From Dichomitus squalens LYAD-421 SS1 (lineage: Eukaryota; Basidiomycota; Agaricomycetes; Polyporales; Polyporaceae), in assembly GCF_000275845.1 (NCBI RefSeq), contig NW_006766888.1, forward strand, positions 1,368,161 through 1,414,061: 45,901 bases of DNA. Direction: 5' to 3'. The notes below the pieces were generated by a model. The model ran no database searches, was not told the DNA's origin, and was given only the letters and a program-made list of their open reading frames with translations. How positions within the stretch are numbered: the stretch's first letter is position 1; each line of letters opens with the position of its first letter. Positions 1 through 10,411 of this stretch are shown in pieces. The translations under genes and the position numbers were made by a program.

Positions 1-737
1 GGATGCCTCGGAGGTCGGGTGGGGAGCCGTAGCGGGCCTCGTACGGCGTCTTGCCGCCGAGTGCACGGGTCGACGCGCGGTTTTTTAACCACGTCGCATG
101 GAGCATGGCGTACGGCCACAGGTACTGGGGCAGCCCGGACTCGATTAGCATGGCCCGGGCGTGTTCGGCGAGCGTGCGGTTCACCCGCTCCGCGACGCCA
201 TTCTCCTCGGGGGTGTCGTGCACGGTGACGTCGTGATGCGTGCCGCGCTCCACAAGGAAGCTCTCGAACTCCTTGCTGGTGAATTCCCCACCATTGTCCG
301 AATGGAAGACCTTGATCTTCCGGCCTTCCTGAGTTTGCACCTCGGCGTCGAGCGCTCTGTACGCCGGAAATGCCTGACTCTTCTCCTTTTCAGGTACAGT
401 CTTAGTCCAGCGTGTCGCGTCGTCCGTAAACATGACGCAGTACTTATTCCCCCCAAGGGACGTGCACCCTGCTGCCCAGGTGTCGGAGTGAAAGTACTCA
501 CCGTAGCGTTTGGCGAGCTCGCTCGAGCGCTCCTTCGGTATGGGCACGCGCGTAATCTTGGCCTGGACGCAAGCCTCGCAGGTCTCCGCAGCGGGGCCTC
601 CTATGAGCCTCACGCCAAGGACTCTGCCCTCCTGTATCATCTTCCTCCCAGCGACGGGGGAGATGTGCCCCATACAGCGGTGAAACTCAAGTTCTGACAT
701 TTCTGCTACAGGGCCCCGTTCAACGACGGCAGCAGCA

Positions 738-772
<35 letters not shown>

Positions 773-2251
773 TTCGGGGTGGCGTACTTGATAGAGTCCG
801 TTCGTCGTGTGGATCCTGGCGATCGTCTCTCCGGAGTTGCGCTGATACAGGCGGCATTCACCTTGCTCGAAAACGGCGGAGTATCCCGCTTTATCGGCCT
901 GTGGGATTGATACGAGCGAAAACGCGATGTCTGGCGCATGCAAGACTCGCTCGAGCGTCACGACGGTGCTGGTGTCACCATTCGGCAGCTTCTTGCGGAC
1001 TTGTCCTTCGCCTATGGCCAAAAAGATACGTCCGTCTGCAGCTGTGATTGGACGTGGGGGCTGAAGCTTGTGATAGGAGACAAACTCGTCTCGATATGGC
1101 GATATATGGCGGGTCGCACCGCTGTCGTAGATGTCCACTCTTTCTCCACTCGCAGTGGCGGAGATTAAGGCTGACTCGTCGACAGTGATCGCGAAGGCAT
1201 GCTCGCTCGGTTCAGTGGCGGCGTTTGCGGATGCACCGCCTCCTCCACGTCGGTCGCCCTTCGGCATCTGGTCCTTGGGTCCTTGGCCTTCCTTCCCCCC
1301 GCCCTTTCGCCAGCAGTCCGCTTTGACGTGTCCCTTACGGTGACAGTTGAAGCATTCGACATCCTTCCGGGTCTTTCCAGGCTTTGCACCTTGGCGGGCG
1401 GCAAGTGCGGTGTCGGAGGGTGGCGACTGGGCGGTGCGCCGGTCGTACTCCTCAGCGATTGATTGGACAATGTCGAGCGGCGTGAGAGGGTTTCGAGCGA
1501 GACGTGCTGCGGTCGAGAGTGACGTGAGGAGGTAGCCATAGGACTCCGGCAGCGACTGGAAGATCGCGGCCGAAAACTCCTGATCTGGGAACTGGGCGCC
1601 CATGGACGCAAGCTGCTCTCGGAGGTTCCAGAGCGTATCGAGATGATCGCGCACGTTCGCTCCCTCCGGGCATCGGGTATTCAGAAGGCGAGTACGGATG
1701 ACATTTGCATACATCTCGGATTTGCCTTCGTACTCATTGACGATTGCGGCCCAGACACTGGCGGCATCGGGCAGGTATTTGACCTTCAGCAACATAGTGT
1801 CACTGATCGTACTGTAGATCTGCTGGCGGGCGGCAAACTCGCGCTGGTCGTACTCGTCGGCCTTCGTCTCAGCTTCCTCGACCTTCTTAAGGTACTCCTC
1901 GTCGGACAGGTTCGAGTACGGATCCCCCGGCTGCGTGGGCGTAGTTGCCGATGCACCTGAGCCAGTGGGACTAGCACCCTGTGCCTGGGCTCCGGCCGCG
2001 GTGCTTGGAACGGTAGCGGCTGGGACAGCAGTGGATGCGGAAGCTAGGGGTGTAGCCGGCCTGGGAGGTCTGGGCCAGACAGGAGGGGCAGGTGGACGAC
2101 GAGCCGTACCGAGCAGATGGCGCATCAACCCTCGAGTGCCTAACACCGTGAGTATCCGCTCCTTGTACGTAATCCAGTTCGATCCATCGGCGGCGAGCTT
2201 CGGGACTGAGTACAGGTTCGCAGTGTTGGCGGAGGACAGGTTGAGCGACAT
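1..2251 (-). CDS. Ty1/copia retrotransposon Gag-Pol polyprotein, N-terminal 750 residues (C-terminus outside window)
   Basis: One frame stays open from the ATG at 2251 to the left edge. In order it encodes a UBN2-type Gag region, a CCHC zinc knuckle (CFNCHRKGHVKADCW, CX2CX4HX4C), an aspartic protease with DSGATRHI, a gag-pre-integrase HHCC zinc region (FHRCMGH, later CEAC) and an integrase core with its three acidic residues in HSDTW, HSDNGGEF and PEENGVAERVNRT. The order protease, integrase, then reverse transcriptase is that of copia. The RT/RNase H half must lie left of the window. I see no stop or frameshift in 750 codons, so this copy could be young. An alanine run sits between protease and integrase. 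The polyprotein would be cut by its own protease to make particles and insert a cDNA copy. The start is the first ATG after the LTR leader. Confidence 0.93.
730..771 (-). repeat. CAG/GCT triplet microsatellite encoding poly-alanine in the copia polyprotein
   Basis: Fourteen nearly perfect CAG triplets on the plus strand, broken by one CAA. In the minus-strand polyprotein frame they read as GCT (Ala) with one GTT (Val). They lie between the protease and the integrase zinc domain, where copia proteins have a variable linker. A length multiple of three keeps the frame open. Confidence 0.9.
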
Positions 2252-2258
2252 CGTAACA

Positions 2259-2270
2259 GGGCTCATAACC
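2259..2270 (-). promoter_or_regulatory. Candidate minus-strand primer binding site of the copia element
   Basis: On the minus strand GGTTATGAGCCC lies just downstream of the LTR and eight bases before the gag ATG. Copia elements often use an internal half of initiator tRNA-Met, giving sites like TGGTATCAGAGC, which this resembles. The offset from the proposed LTR edge is larger than usual, so either the site or the edge may be misplaced. Confidence 0.3.
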
Positions 2271-2297
2271 TATAAGGTTTCGAGCCGCCCGGCGAGC

Positions 2298-2539
2298 TGT
2301 AATATAAACGAATGTAATTGCTCAGCGTTCGGGGTACGAACGGTGTAAGTAGAATATCGTAGCAGACCTGTAATATAAACGAATGTAATTGCTACGTAAT
2401 GTAAGTGAATAGGACGTGCGGTATAGTACGGAGAATGGGCTCACCTCAGCGTTCGGGGTACGAACGGTGAGGTGGATGGACGGGAGGTCTCGCGTATATG
2501 AGCAATGTCGTAAGGTACTATCGGACGTGTGTTGCAACA
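2298..2539 (-). repeat. Probable 5' LTR of the copia element
   Basis: The minus strand starts TGTTGCAACA at 2539, the usual copia LTR start, and a TTACA-like end falls at 2298. Inside are two direct repeats: a 26-bp unit at 2297-2322 and 2368-2393, and a 25-bp unit at 2321-2345 and 2445-2469. The partner LTR is outside the window, so edges and target duplication cannot be verified. The right edge touches the F-box coding frame. Confidence 0.6.
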
Positions 2540-3878
2540 ATCAAAAGGTACAGGAACCACAAATAAGTACAAAAAGGGAAATACCGACGTCAGGAGGGCG
2601 CGTGCGCTTTGACCGGTGCCGGGAAATACAACATTACTTACGTTCGAACTACGATACACTTTGCAGCTGTGCTTTGGTCTGCGGGGCATGGCGTCCCCGA
2701 GCTCAGCTCGTACTCTTTCGCCGGGTCGCACTGACTGAGGATGCGGCATCGTTGCACAATTTTGCTGCTTTGCTACGTCAAGCACCACACCTGGCTGACT
2801 ACGTCCGCGATCTAGGTTTGTTCGGGCACACGCACCATACGCCGCAGAGCCTGGTCGCACTCTTTCCGTCGGTCCTCCACGGAAGACCGCCCAACCTGCG
2901 GAGCACACACGCTGCACGCCAGCAAGCCCCCCACGGTTATTCGGACACACAATTCCCCGACGACTTTGGTCCAACGACGAGCGGTTTCCCGTGTTTGCCT
3001 CTGCACCAACATTTTCCATCCTTGCTGGCGACCTTCGTCAACGCCACGGGACTGCACTTGACAAACGTATCGTTTCCTTCCTTCGGAGACCTTGGTCGCC
3101 TCCTCTGTCGCTTCGTGAACCTACGAGTGCTGCGTTGCCATGATGTTCGCTGGAGCGTCGTCGGTAGGACTCCGATGTGCATGCTCAGGCTTTCCTCCTC
3201 TGGTCATTCTCAGTTCCTGCCTAAGCTAGAGGACCTGAAGGTTCGAGGAGACAGCATAGTCAGGATAATATGCCAATTGACGGACCCACTCTTGTGCGTT
3301 TCTTGTAGGTAGCGAAGATGGGTCCACACGGGCTGGATCGGTTACTAGCGGCCATAGGTCCTTCCCTGACTCATTTAGGAGTCGACCTACCTTGCAATGA
3401 AACCTCAGATGTCGCAGGAGACAGTAGTGAGTACTTGAAGTTTTGGAGGATGAGGGAGTCCTTAGTGTGGCTGAATAACTGCGTTACGATAGCACATATG
3501 ATCCCTCTAGGCCGGTTCCCGAACCTCTCTTGCCTGGATATCTATCTGTGGAAGATTATGGACGGTCGTTCAACCGGAATACAGCCTTTCCAAGCTATGT
3601 TGGCTTCATGGGCCTCTGCGATACCTCGCCGAAAGCTCAGGTTCGCTCCAATGGACCAGTCTCAGTTCACTCGAGAGGAGTATTCGGCACTCCTCACCAC
3701 GATCGGCTACTTGGCCGAACAGTCCGTATATACTGGCAAGTCGGACGCCAATCCCCTGATGGCCAGGGCTCGGATTCCAGACGTGACGTTCACCATCGTG
3801 CTTCGAGATGATATCGAGCGATACGGTTGTTGGAGAAGGGAGACCGCGTATGCACAGGCTGAACCGAGTCCGTGTTGA
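2476..3878 (+). CDS. F-box/leucine-rich protein, 5' end replaced by copia LTR (truncated or chimeric)
   Basis: From about 2600 the protein reads as a mushroom-type F-box (CREIQHYLRS, then CALVCGAWRPRAQL), followed by a leucine-rich region with LPKLEDLKV near 3225 and IGPSLTHLGV near 3357. Such proteins recruit substrates to SCF ubiquitin ligases through Skp1. The frame changes between 3240 and 3309. An intron ending TTGTAG at 3308 joins the halves in phase 0, from a donor at 3259 (50 nt) or 3241 (68 nt); neither donor is strong. The second exon ends at the stop at 3878. The native N-terminus is missing: the open frame runs back into the LTR, where the first in-frame ATG is 2476. Either the insertion made a pseudogene or the LTR supplies promoter and start codon. 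Confidence 0.6.
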
Positions 3879-4548
3879 CTGTGATCAAGGTAAGCGTCAT
3901 TGTCGAGTTGGTAACACATTGGACGTGTATCTCGTGGGACGTTCAAGGATAGCTTCGCAAGTTGTCTGATCAACACTAATTCCGCAGCTGTTCTCCTGAG
4001 CGATTTATGGAAGGCCTGGGAAGACGACAACCGTGAGGACGGGGAGATGGGAGTCAGACCACCTTCAAGTTCCTCCATTATATGACATCACCAGACCGAT
4101 AATTTGCAACGTGAGCGGTGGTTCGTAGCACGAAGACGTCTACTCCAAATAACTTCTTGGAAATGATCACCCGCAGCAATCAAGTCGAACTCTTGCCATG
4201 ATACTGCCATGATACGCTAAACTGCCAAATGGTTGTTGGAGTCAGCAGTTGACACAGAGACATGAACGGCGCGATTAATACGTATGAGGTGCCAGCCAGG
4301 GCTATAACGAAGATTTCCCAAATATGCCAAGTTCAAGACATGACCCAACTTGCCCATGTGCTGTATATACATTGAATATCGACCCTCAAGGCCTCATTCG
4401 AGCGATCGAGCGTCTAATTAGGGGAAGACATCGGCTTCGGCCGAGGAACTGTACAGCACCAAACGAGCGCCTGCCCTCAGAGAAACCTTGTGCTAGGGTA
4501 GTCTACCGATTCAGTAGCCCCAGCAACTTCAGCAAGTCCTCAAGCAAA
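3879..4548. other. Intergenic, no gene seen; upstream region of rpl23
   Basis: Only short chance reading frames. The rpl23 promoter must lie here, but I see no clear TATA element. Confidence 0.5.
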
Positions 4549-5382
<834 letters not shown>

Positions 5383-5538
5383 GACCGTTCTACTATCGCT
5401 GCATGTTTGTACTGTTTATGGTTATGACGCAACCATGCTCTTTCTGCATCTGAACGAATGTGTAAATTTGTTCGCATAAGTCTATGAACTTAGGAAAGAT
5501 AACTACATCTATACAAGACCGACTCGCCTGCTCATTCA

Positions 5539-6459
5539 TGGTGAAGTCTAGGAGTCTGAACAGGCTGCTGAGGCCACGGACGAGGCAACTAAGGAGGAAG
5601 TCAAGGACAAGTTTCCTGACATGGGGCCATACCTGACCCTCGGCGCTCGACAGGTCGAGCGCCGAGAGCCATGGCATGCTGCTGACTGGCCTTCAGCTTT
5701 GGCCATTGTTCGAATCATCGAGGACATTGGGAAATCCAGTACCCCAAAGCCTTCAAGGGCCCGAGGCCCGGGCTCAACGTCAACGCGAAGCAGGGCAAGA
5801 AAGTATATATTCGTTCTCTCATGTGATGTGAAGACGCTAACTTTCGCCACACAAGCTACGACCACGATTTCCTGCCTCAGTGCATGGCTGTCTGTAAGGA
5901 GTAGCCTGACTCCCTCCCCCTCCTCACGCGATCGGGCTCGAGTCGGTCATCCAGAGCTTCGCTCTAATACGCGGTGGCTCGCACGGCCTCTACCATCACG
6001 CCTCCATCCTCCCGCCATGCTTCCGTCGGGCTCTGTATATCTATCTGGGTTCAACCAGCTTTCCGTCAATCTCTTCGCCATGGGCCAATTGTCTACCCTT
6101 CTGCAGAAGCTGTCGAGCGAGGAGCGCTTCGCCCCATCCAACCGCTCAGCGTCAATGTTCAGCGGTCCGGTCGGAATGCGTTCAGGACGTCCCTCTCTGA
6201 TAGTTGGCTCGTCGACACAAGACGGTTCCTGGCACTCGAGCAGCGGTCTTATCCGGAGTCAACGCGGCGGCAAGCCTGGCAAGGAGTGATCCTGTCCGGC
6301 CAGGGCAACGCCTTCGGGTTGTCGTCTTCGGTCGCTGGTCAGCAGGTCCTCGAGCCTGTTGCGCCTGCTGGACGCCCACAGTGCTTCCCCCCATACGCCT
6401 CCTCGTCCATGGGCAATACGCTGACAATTGTCGGATACGGTACGCAGCAACGTCCTTAG
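5539..6459 (+). pseudogene. Unrecognised coding remnants downstream of rpl23
   Basis: Several stretches look protein-like but lie in different frames: an acidic piece ending VKDKFPDMGPYLTLGARQ near 5610-5650, a piece with YPKAFKGPRPGLNVNAKQGK near 5740-5800 in another frame, and open but low-specificity frames at 5974-6459. Some may be exons of one multi-intron gene. I could not find a splice path giving one coherent protein and do not recognise a family. A perfect 13-bp inverted repeat lies inside (5639-5666). Strand and limits are tentative. Confidence 0.25.
5639..5666. repeat. Perfect inverted repeat, 13-bp arms with 2-nt loop
   Basis: CTCGGCGCTCGAC is followed after AG by its exact reverse complement. 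It would form a tight GC-rich hairpin in DNA or RNA. It lies in an open but unrecognised reading frame. Confidence 0.9.
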
Positions 6460-6791
6460 GTGAGAACTACTAGTCTACTTTATCACTCGCTCAGACTCGA
6501 ACAAGGCGGCCGTAGCTCACAACTCGCAATACTGAAGCTGGGAGACGAGGACTTGAGGTCAGCCCGGAACGCCGTAGCTTACAATATCAGTGACGTTCTG
6601 TGACCAGCTTAGAACCAGATCGCTTTGTGCAAGCTAGTGGCCAAGCGTTCAAGCCCCCCCCCCCGCCTTGATAGTACCTCTGCTCCGAACACCTCCGGAT
6701 TATCGGCGCAAGCACCCCAAAGCGATGCACAACACACGGCTACCCAATCAGGTAGGCGGCCTAACTATTCGCAGCCGCGGCCTCCCCCCTG

Positions 6792-6799
6792 TATATAAG
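6792..6799 (+). promoter_or_regulatory. TATA box of the second F-box gene
   Basis: TATATAAG lies 36 bases before the first ATG (6836) and about 130 bases before the F-box start at 6931, in a pyrimidine- and purine-tracted stretch typical of fungal core promoters. Confidence 0.6.
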
Positions 6800-6930
6800 A
6801 AGAGAGAGAAGAGGTCAACAGTTCTTCATAGCCCCATGTCGATCCCGCGTTTCCCCAACCGTCAAGGTGTGCACGTTTTTTGCCTCTCTCAGCAGTCAGA
6901 AACCAGACTCACAACGGTCCAGCGACCCAG

Positions 6931-8577
6931 ATGAGGCCCCACCAGTGGCGTAGCGCCCCTGTTGTAGGCATCCGATCCCTCCCGCCCGAGCTGATGTTGC
7001 ACATATTCCAAGACGTCCTAGGGCCTACGACGTTCGGCAACATAGATCTGGAATACGAGGACAGGGGTAGTCTCACGCAGTGGTTGCCCCTGAGACGCGT
7101 TTGCAGGCAGTGGCGCGAGCTCACAGACAAACATTGCCCAGCTCTCTGGCAGACGATCGACATCACTCGCAAACGAGAGTGGGTGGAACTCTGTCTTTCC
7201 AACTCCAAGGGGATGGGCCTGCACCTTCAGTTCCACGCTGAATATTTTGAATACGGGCAGGGGGACTACATTTTGATACGCGGCTTTGGTGGCCAACCCA
7301 GGTTCACTCCCGGACATGAGGTATCTGTCGTACTTCCGCTCAACCACGCACAACGCATCCAGAGCGTCTGGGTATTCGGAGAGAAGGCCGTCGCGCAGCT
7401 CAGTAAACTACGCGATCTATTCAAACTGCCTCTGCCCCGTTTAGAAGAGCTGCGCGTCACTATGGGAGCTCAGAGCATCCAAAACAAACACGTTCTCACC
7501 GAATTTCTCAATATCGACTCGAGGCGCCTCCCTGCCCTCCGCACGCTCGTCCTTGATGGCATATATCTCCCATGGAGCTCCAGCATTCTGCGTAATCTAC
7601 GCGCTCTCAAGCTCGTCTATGCGTCGACCAACAACCACCGGTACCGCATGACGCTCCACCAGTTCCTTAATGCGCTAGGCGCGTGCCAGGCCCTCCAGTA
7701 CCTTTCTCTCTACATGTCCACTCCCATGGACGGCTGGCGCTGGGACACCACCTCAAGCCCCGGGGATACTATCGCTTAACCGAACTTGCGTTTCGTAGAC
7801 ATCACATTTCTAGGATCCGACGGAGATGATGACCACGAGGAGCTTATGAACGATATGTTCCCTATTCTCGCACACGTCCGGTTTCCTGAGCACTGCTACA
7901 TTAAACTGGGAAGCGAGTCCGAACAACCGTACCGGTACATCCAGCTCGTCCCAAACGACGCACAGTGTTTCCCCATCCTCAGGAGCGCAACTGAGGCAGT
8001 CTGGGAGGGGCGTGCTCGCTTCAGGTGCCGGACTGGCCCGCCGTACGGAGGCTCAACTCGGGGAGAGCTCGTCGTCGACGTCGACAGCACCTATTTGTGG
8101 GAGTACCCTCTCCTAACCTACCGCAACGGACGTCAGGGTGTCCACCCAGACGCGTACAGGTTGTCCACGAACCCTGAGGGCGCGCTCGCGGCCTTCTGCT
8201 CCTATCTCAGCCGTGCGCGCTTGACCAAGCTCACGATGCAGTACAGCGAACTCATCAGTGTAGACGCATATCTGTCTGCGTTCCGCGTGTTCCCTCATCT
8301 TGAAGAGCTGGTGCTCGACTATCGCCAGCAGCAGCGGGCATTCTCTCAGGAAGAGATTCGCAGGGTCCTCCACGCCCTGACCGAGCAGATAGGACTCTCA
8401 CCAGACGCGCCGGCGACGCGAACCGTGGAAGTCCCTCTCCCAAATCTGCGCATTCTGCGCTTCAGGGATGTGTTCTGGTACAACGAGCTGCCCAACCATG
8501 TTCAGCAGTGTCAGTGGGCTCGTCAAAGTCGTGGTGCAGCTCCGCTGCAGGTTGACTTTGGCCGTCCTCGCATGTAG
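6931..8577 (+). pseudogene. F-box protein gene with one premature stop (TAA at 7777-7779)
   Basis: The frame starts at ATG 6931 with an N-terminal F-box (IRSLPPELMLHIFQDVL, then LPLRRVCRQWRELTDKHCP and ALWQTIDI). A long leucine-rich part follows, with LPRLEELRVTMG near 7440, LPALRTLVLDGIYLP near 7530 and LPNLRILRFRDVFWY near 8435. An in-frame TAA at 7777 separates two halves that continue in the same frame; the codons just after it (PNLRFVDI) fit the repeat pattern without a gap. I see no intron that would remove the stop neatly. The gene is therefore a very recent pseudogene, a truncated allele (about 282 residues) or a readthrough case. The full product would be about 548 residues. An upstream ATG at 6836 opens a 32-codon frame whose TGA overlaps the main ATG. 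Confidence 0.8.
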
Positions 8578-8641
8578 GAATTGTTAACGTCTAGAAGTGA
8601 CTAAAGGGGCGGCACAGGCACGAATGGTAGATGCATATAGG

Positions 8642-9954
8642 CTAGAGTAATACACGATGTTTCGCCATGCTAGATGCACTTTGGGCGCGATCGAGTAGAG
8701 CTATCCAGAGCAAGTAATCACTGCAATCACCACGTTCCACGAGGCTATCAGGACCGCATACGAACGTTGCGAAGATGTCATGGCCTCCCATGTAGAATGG
8801 CGCCTCGCAGTGGTCCCATCTGCAAGGTGATGTTAGCTCCGATCGATAATTCCAATCCGGCACGTAAAAGTGCACTGTAGTCCTGGTTCGCGCATTCATC
8901 ACTTTAGGTACATGACATCGGCGGCGGGAACAGTGATAAAGCACCTTTGGGTCCAATATCCGACGTCGTGCGTTGGAAGGGTCGGAGAGCACGTTGCAAA
9001 TCTTCAGTCTGTCGCCCTTGTCCCTTTCCGATTCTGTATACAGCAGGATGTCGTCCCCAGATGTGTTGCTGAAAGCGGCAGCCAATGGTGATGGGAGTGA
9101 ATGTGGGCTCATGTATAAATCTCTGCGTACAAATTGATTAGATTGAGTTGAGGCGATGTTGAAGTGATCGACAGAAATGGCGCGGATAAGCTGCCAAATT
9201 GGAGTAATACCGATCCCGCCTGCCAGGAGGTCAATCATCACAACGTTATGAGCATCGTGATGGCAGTACACGAAGGTGAGCGAACCTTGCCGAAACAAAT
9301 TTTTTGGCCGCGAATGTCGAATGCTCTTGCCACCGTCTACGCTCAGCTCTACACGCTCGATGCGCCCTCCGCCGCCGTTGTATGCTAGTCCTCTGATGGT
9401 GTACTTGCCATTCCGGACCTTGTTCATCAACTCAAGACGTTCTTCGTGATTGGTTCGCAAAAGGCGGACTGCAAAGTCTGGGAGAAGGACGTTCTGGTCT
9501 GGAACAACAACCGAGCATCCTGCCAATCGCTCACTTATTCACAACATGTACTTCCGTCCCGGAAGAATGCCTGTGCCACAGGGTCGCTCGTTGAAGTGAT
9601 GAAGGAAGGGACAACCTTGTTATCATAAAGGTCTGGGGAGTTTGAAGTCACGAGAACATATCGAAAGACGAGATACATACGATAGTAACCGTCATTTGGA
9701 TTCGCGGTAATCCAGATCCATATCCATGTCTATGATTATTGCGTTTAAGATGGACTTCACGCAGCACCGATCCATTCGGACCTTCTTGAGCCATTTGACT
9801 TGGCGACCACCCACATATCCCTGAGGAGTGTCATAGTGAAGTCGATGAGTTTCGAAAGGCTCTTATAGGAATGATGGTACGTAGCGGCTACATTATCTCG
9901 CTCAGACTTCTCGCTCTGACAAGAATGTCTGCAAGTCCAAGCGACCACGTACAT
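8642..9954 (-). pseudogene. Decayed nitrate reductase-like gene (Mo-cofactor and NAD-binding parts)
   Basis: Read on the minus strand, pieces appear in nitrate reductase order. Near 9840-9775 TPQGYVGGRQVKWLKKV matches the end of the molybdopterin domain, in a frame that soon breaks. Near 9660-9600 VTSNSPDLYDNKVVPSF resembles the following segment. From 9526 to 8642 one open frame holds the Mo-co dimerisation motif (KYTIRGLAYNGGGGRIERVE, then LSVDGGKS), then a reductase NAD-binding motif (LLAGGIGITPIWQLIRAI), DDILLYTESE and FVCGPDSL. The cytochrome b5 domain, most of the FAD lobe and the N-terminal molybdopterin part are missing. Intact relatives are about 900 residues and reduce nitrate with NAD(P)H. 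No nitrite reductase or nitrate transporter is nearby. Some apparent junctions could be unspliced introns, but the missing domains point to a relic. Confidence 0.7.
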
Positions 9955-10199
9955 ATCAGTGATTAAGATGAAGTACCCGCCCGTTCATGCCGAACACGAG
10001 TAAGACATCGCTGATTGCATCCAAAGGCGTGCTCAAGTCAATACGTGTCACTGCCCTAGTGTTTCTCAAGCTGTTGTTTACATTAGTGATGGTTCAATCT
10101 TTCACTCAACTGACGTGCAGAGATATTCTATTTATCTGCCATGGCTCCTCCTGTATCTAATGATGGTGAATTGCGCCAGTCCCTGATGGAGGCGAGGAC

Positions 10200-10204
10200 A
10201 AAAA
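10200..10204 (-). terminator. RNA polymerase III terminator of tRNA-Asp
   Basis: A run of five T on the minus strand begins 19 bases beyond the tRNA 3' end, the usual Pol III stop. Confidence 0.65.
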
Positions 10205-10222
10205 CACTGGTCTCCTAACAGA

Positions 10223-10306
10223 CTCTCTGTCGGGGAGTCGAACCCCGCTTTCGCGCGGTCAGCTCGAAGTGACAGGCGCGTGTACTAACCGATATACTAA
10301 CAGAGA
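10223..10306 (-). tRNA. tRNA-Asp(GTC) with a 12-nt intron
   Basis: The minus strand folds into a full cloverleaf: acceptor TCTCTGT/ACAGAGA, D stem GTAT/GTAC, anticodon stem CGCGC/GCGCG with loop CTGTCAC (anticodon GTC), T arm CGGGG-TTCGACT-CCCCG and discriminator G, the expected base for tRNA-Asp. Twelve extra bases (CTTCGAGCTGAC) sit after position 37, the canonical place for a nuclear tRNA intron, so the mature tRNA is 72 nt before CCA addition. A and B box promoters are inside the gene. It decodes GAC and GAU. Confidence 0.95.
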
Positions 10307-10411
10307 TTCACACAAATTACATGACGACTAGGTTATATACTTTCCCATTCCCTCCGACAATCTGTTGATTACTTCGCGTCTACAAATTTACATACAACCT
10401 GCGAATTCTCG

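Noticed and set aside
706..939. Leucine-rich minus-strand frame
   Set aside because: It is the CAG repeat read in another frame; the copia polyprotein frame gives alanine and conserved domains on both sides.
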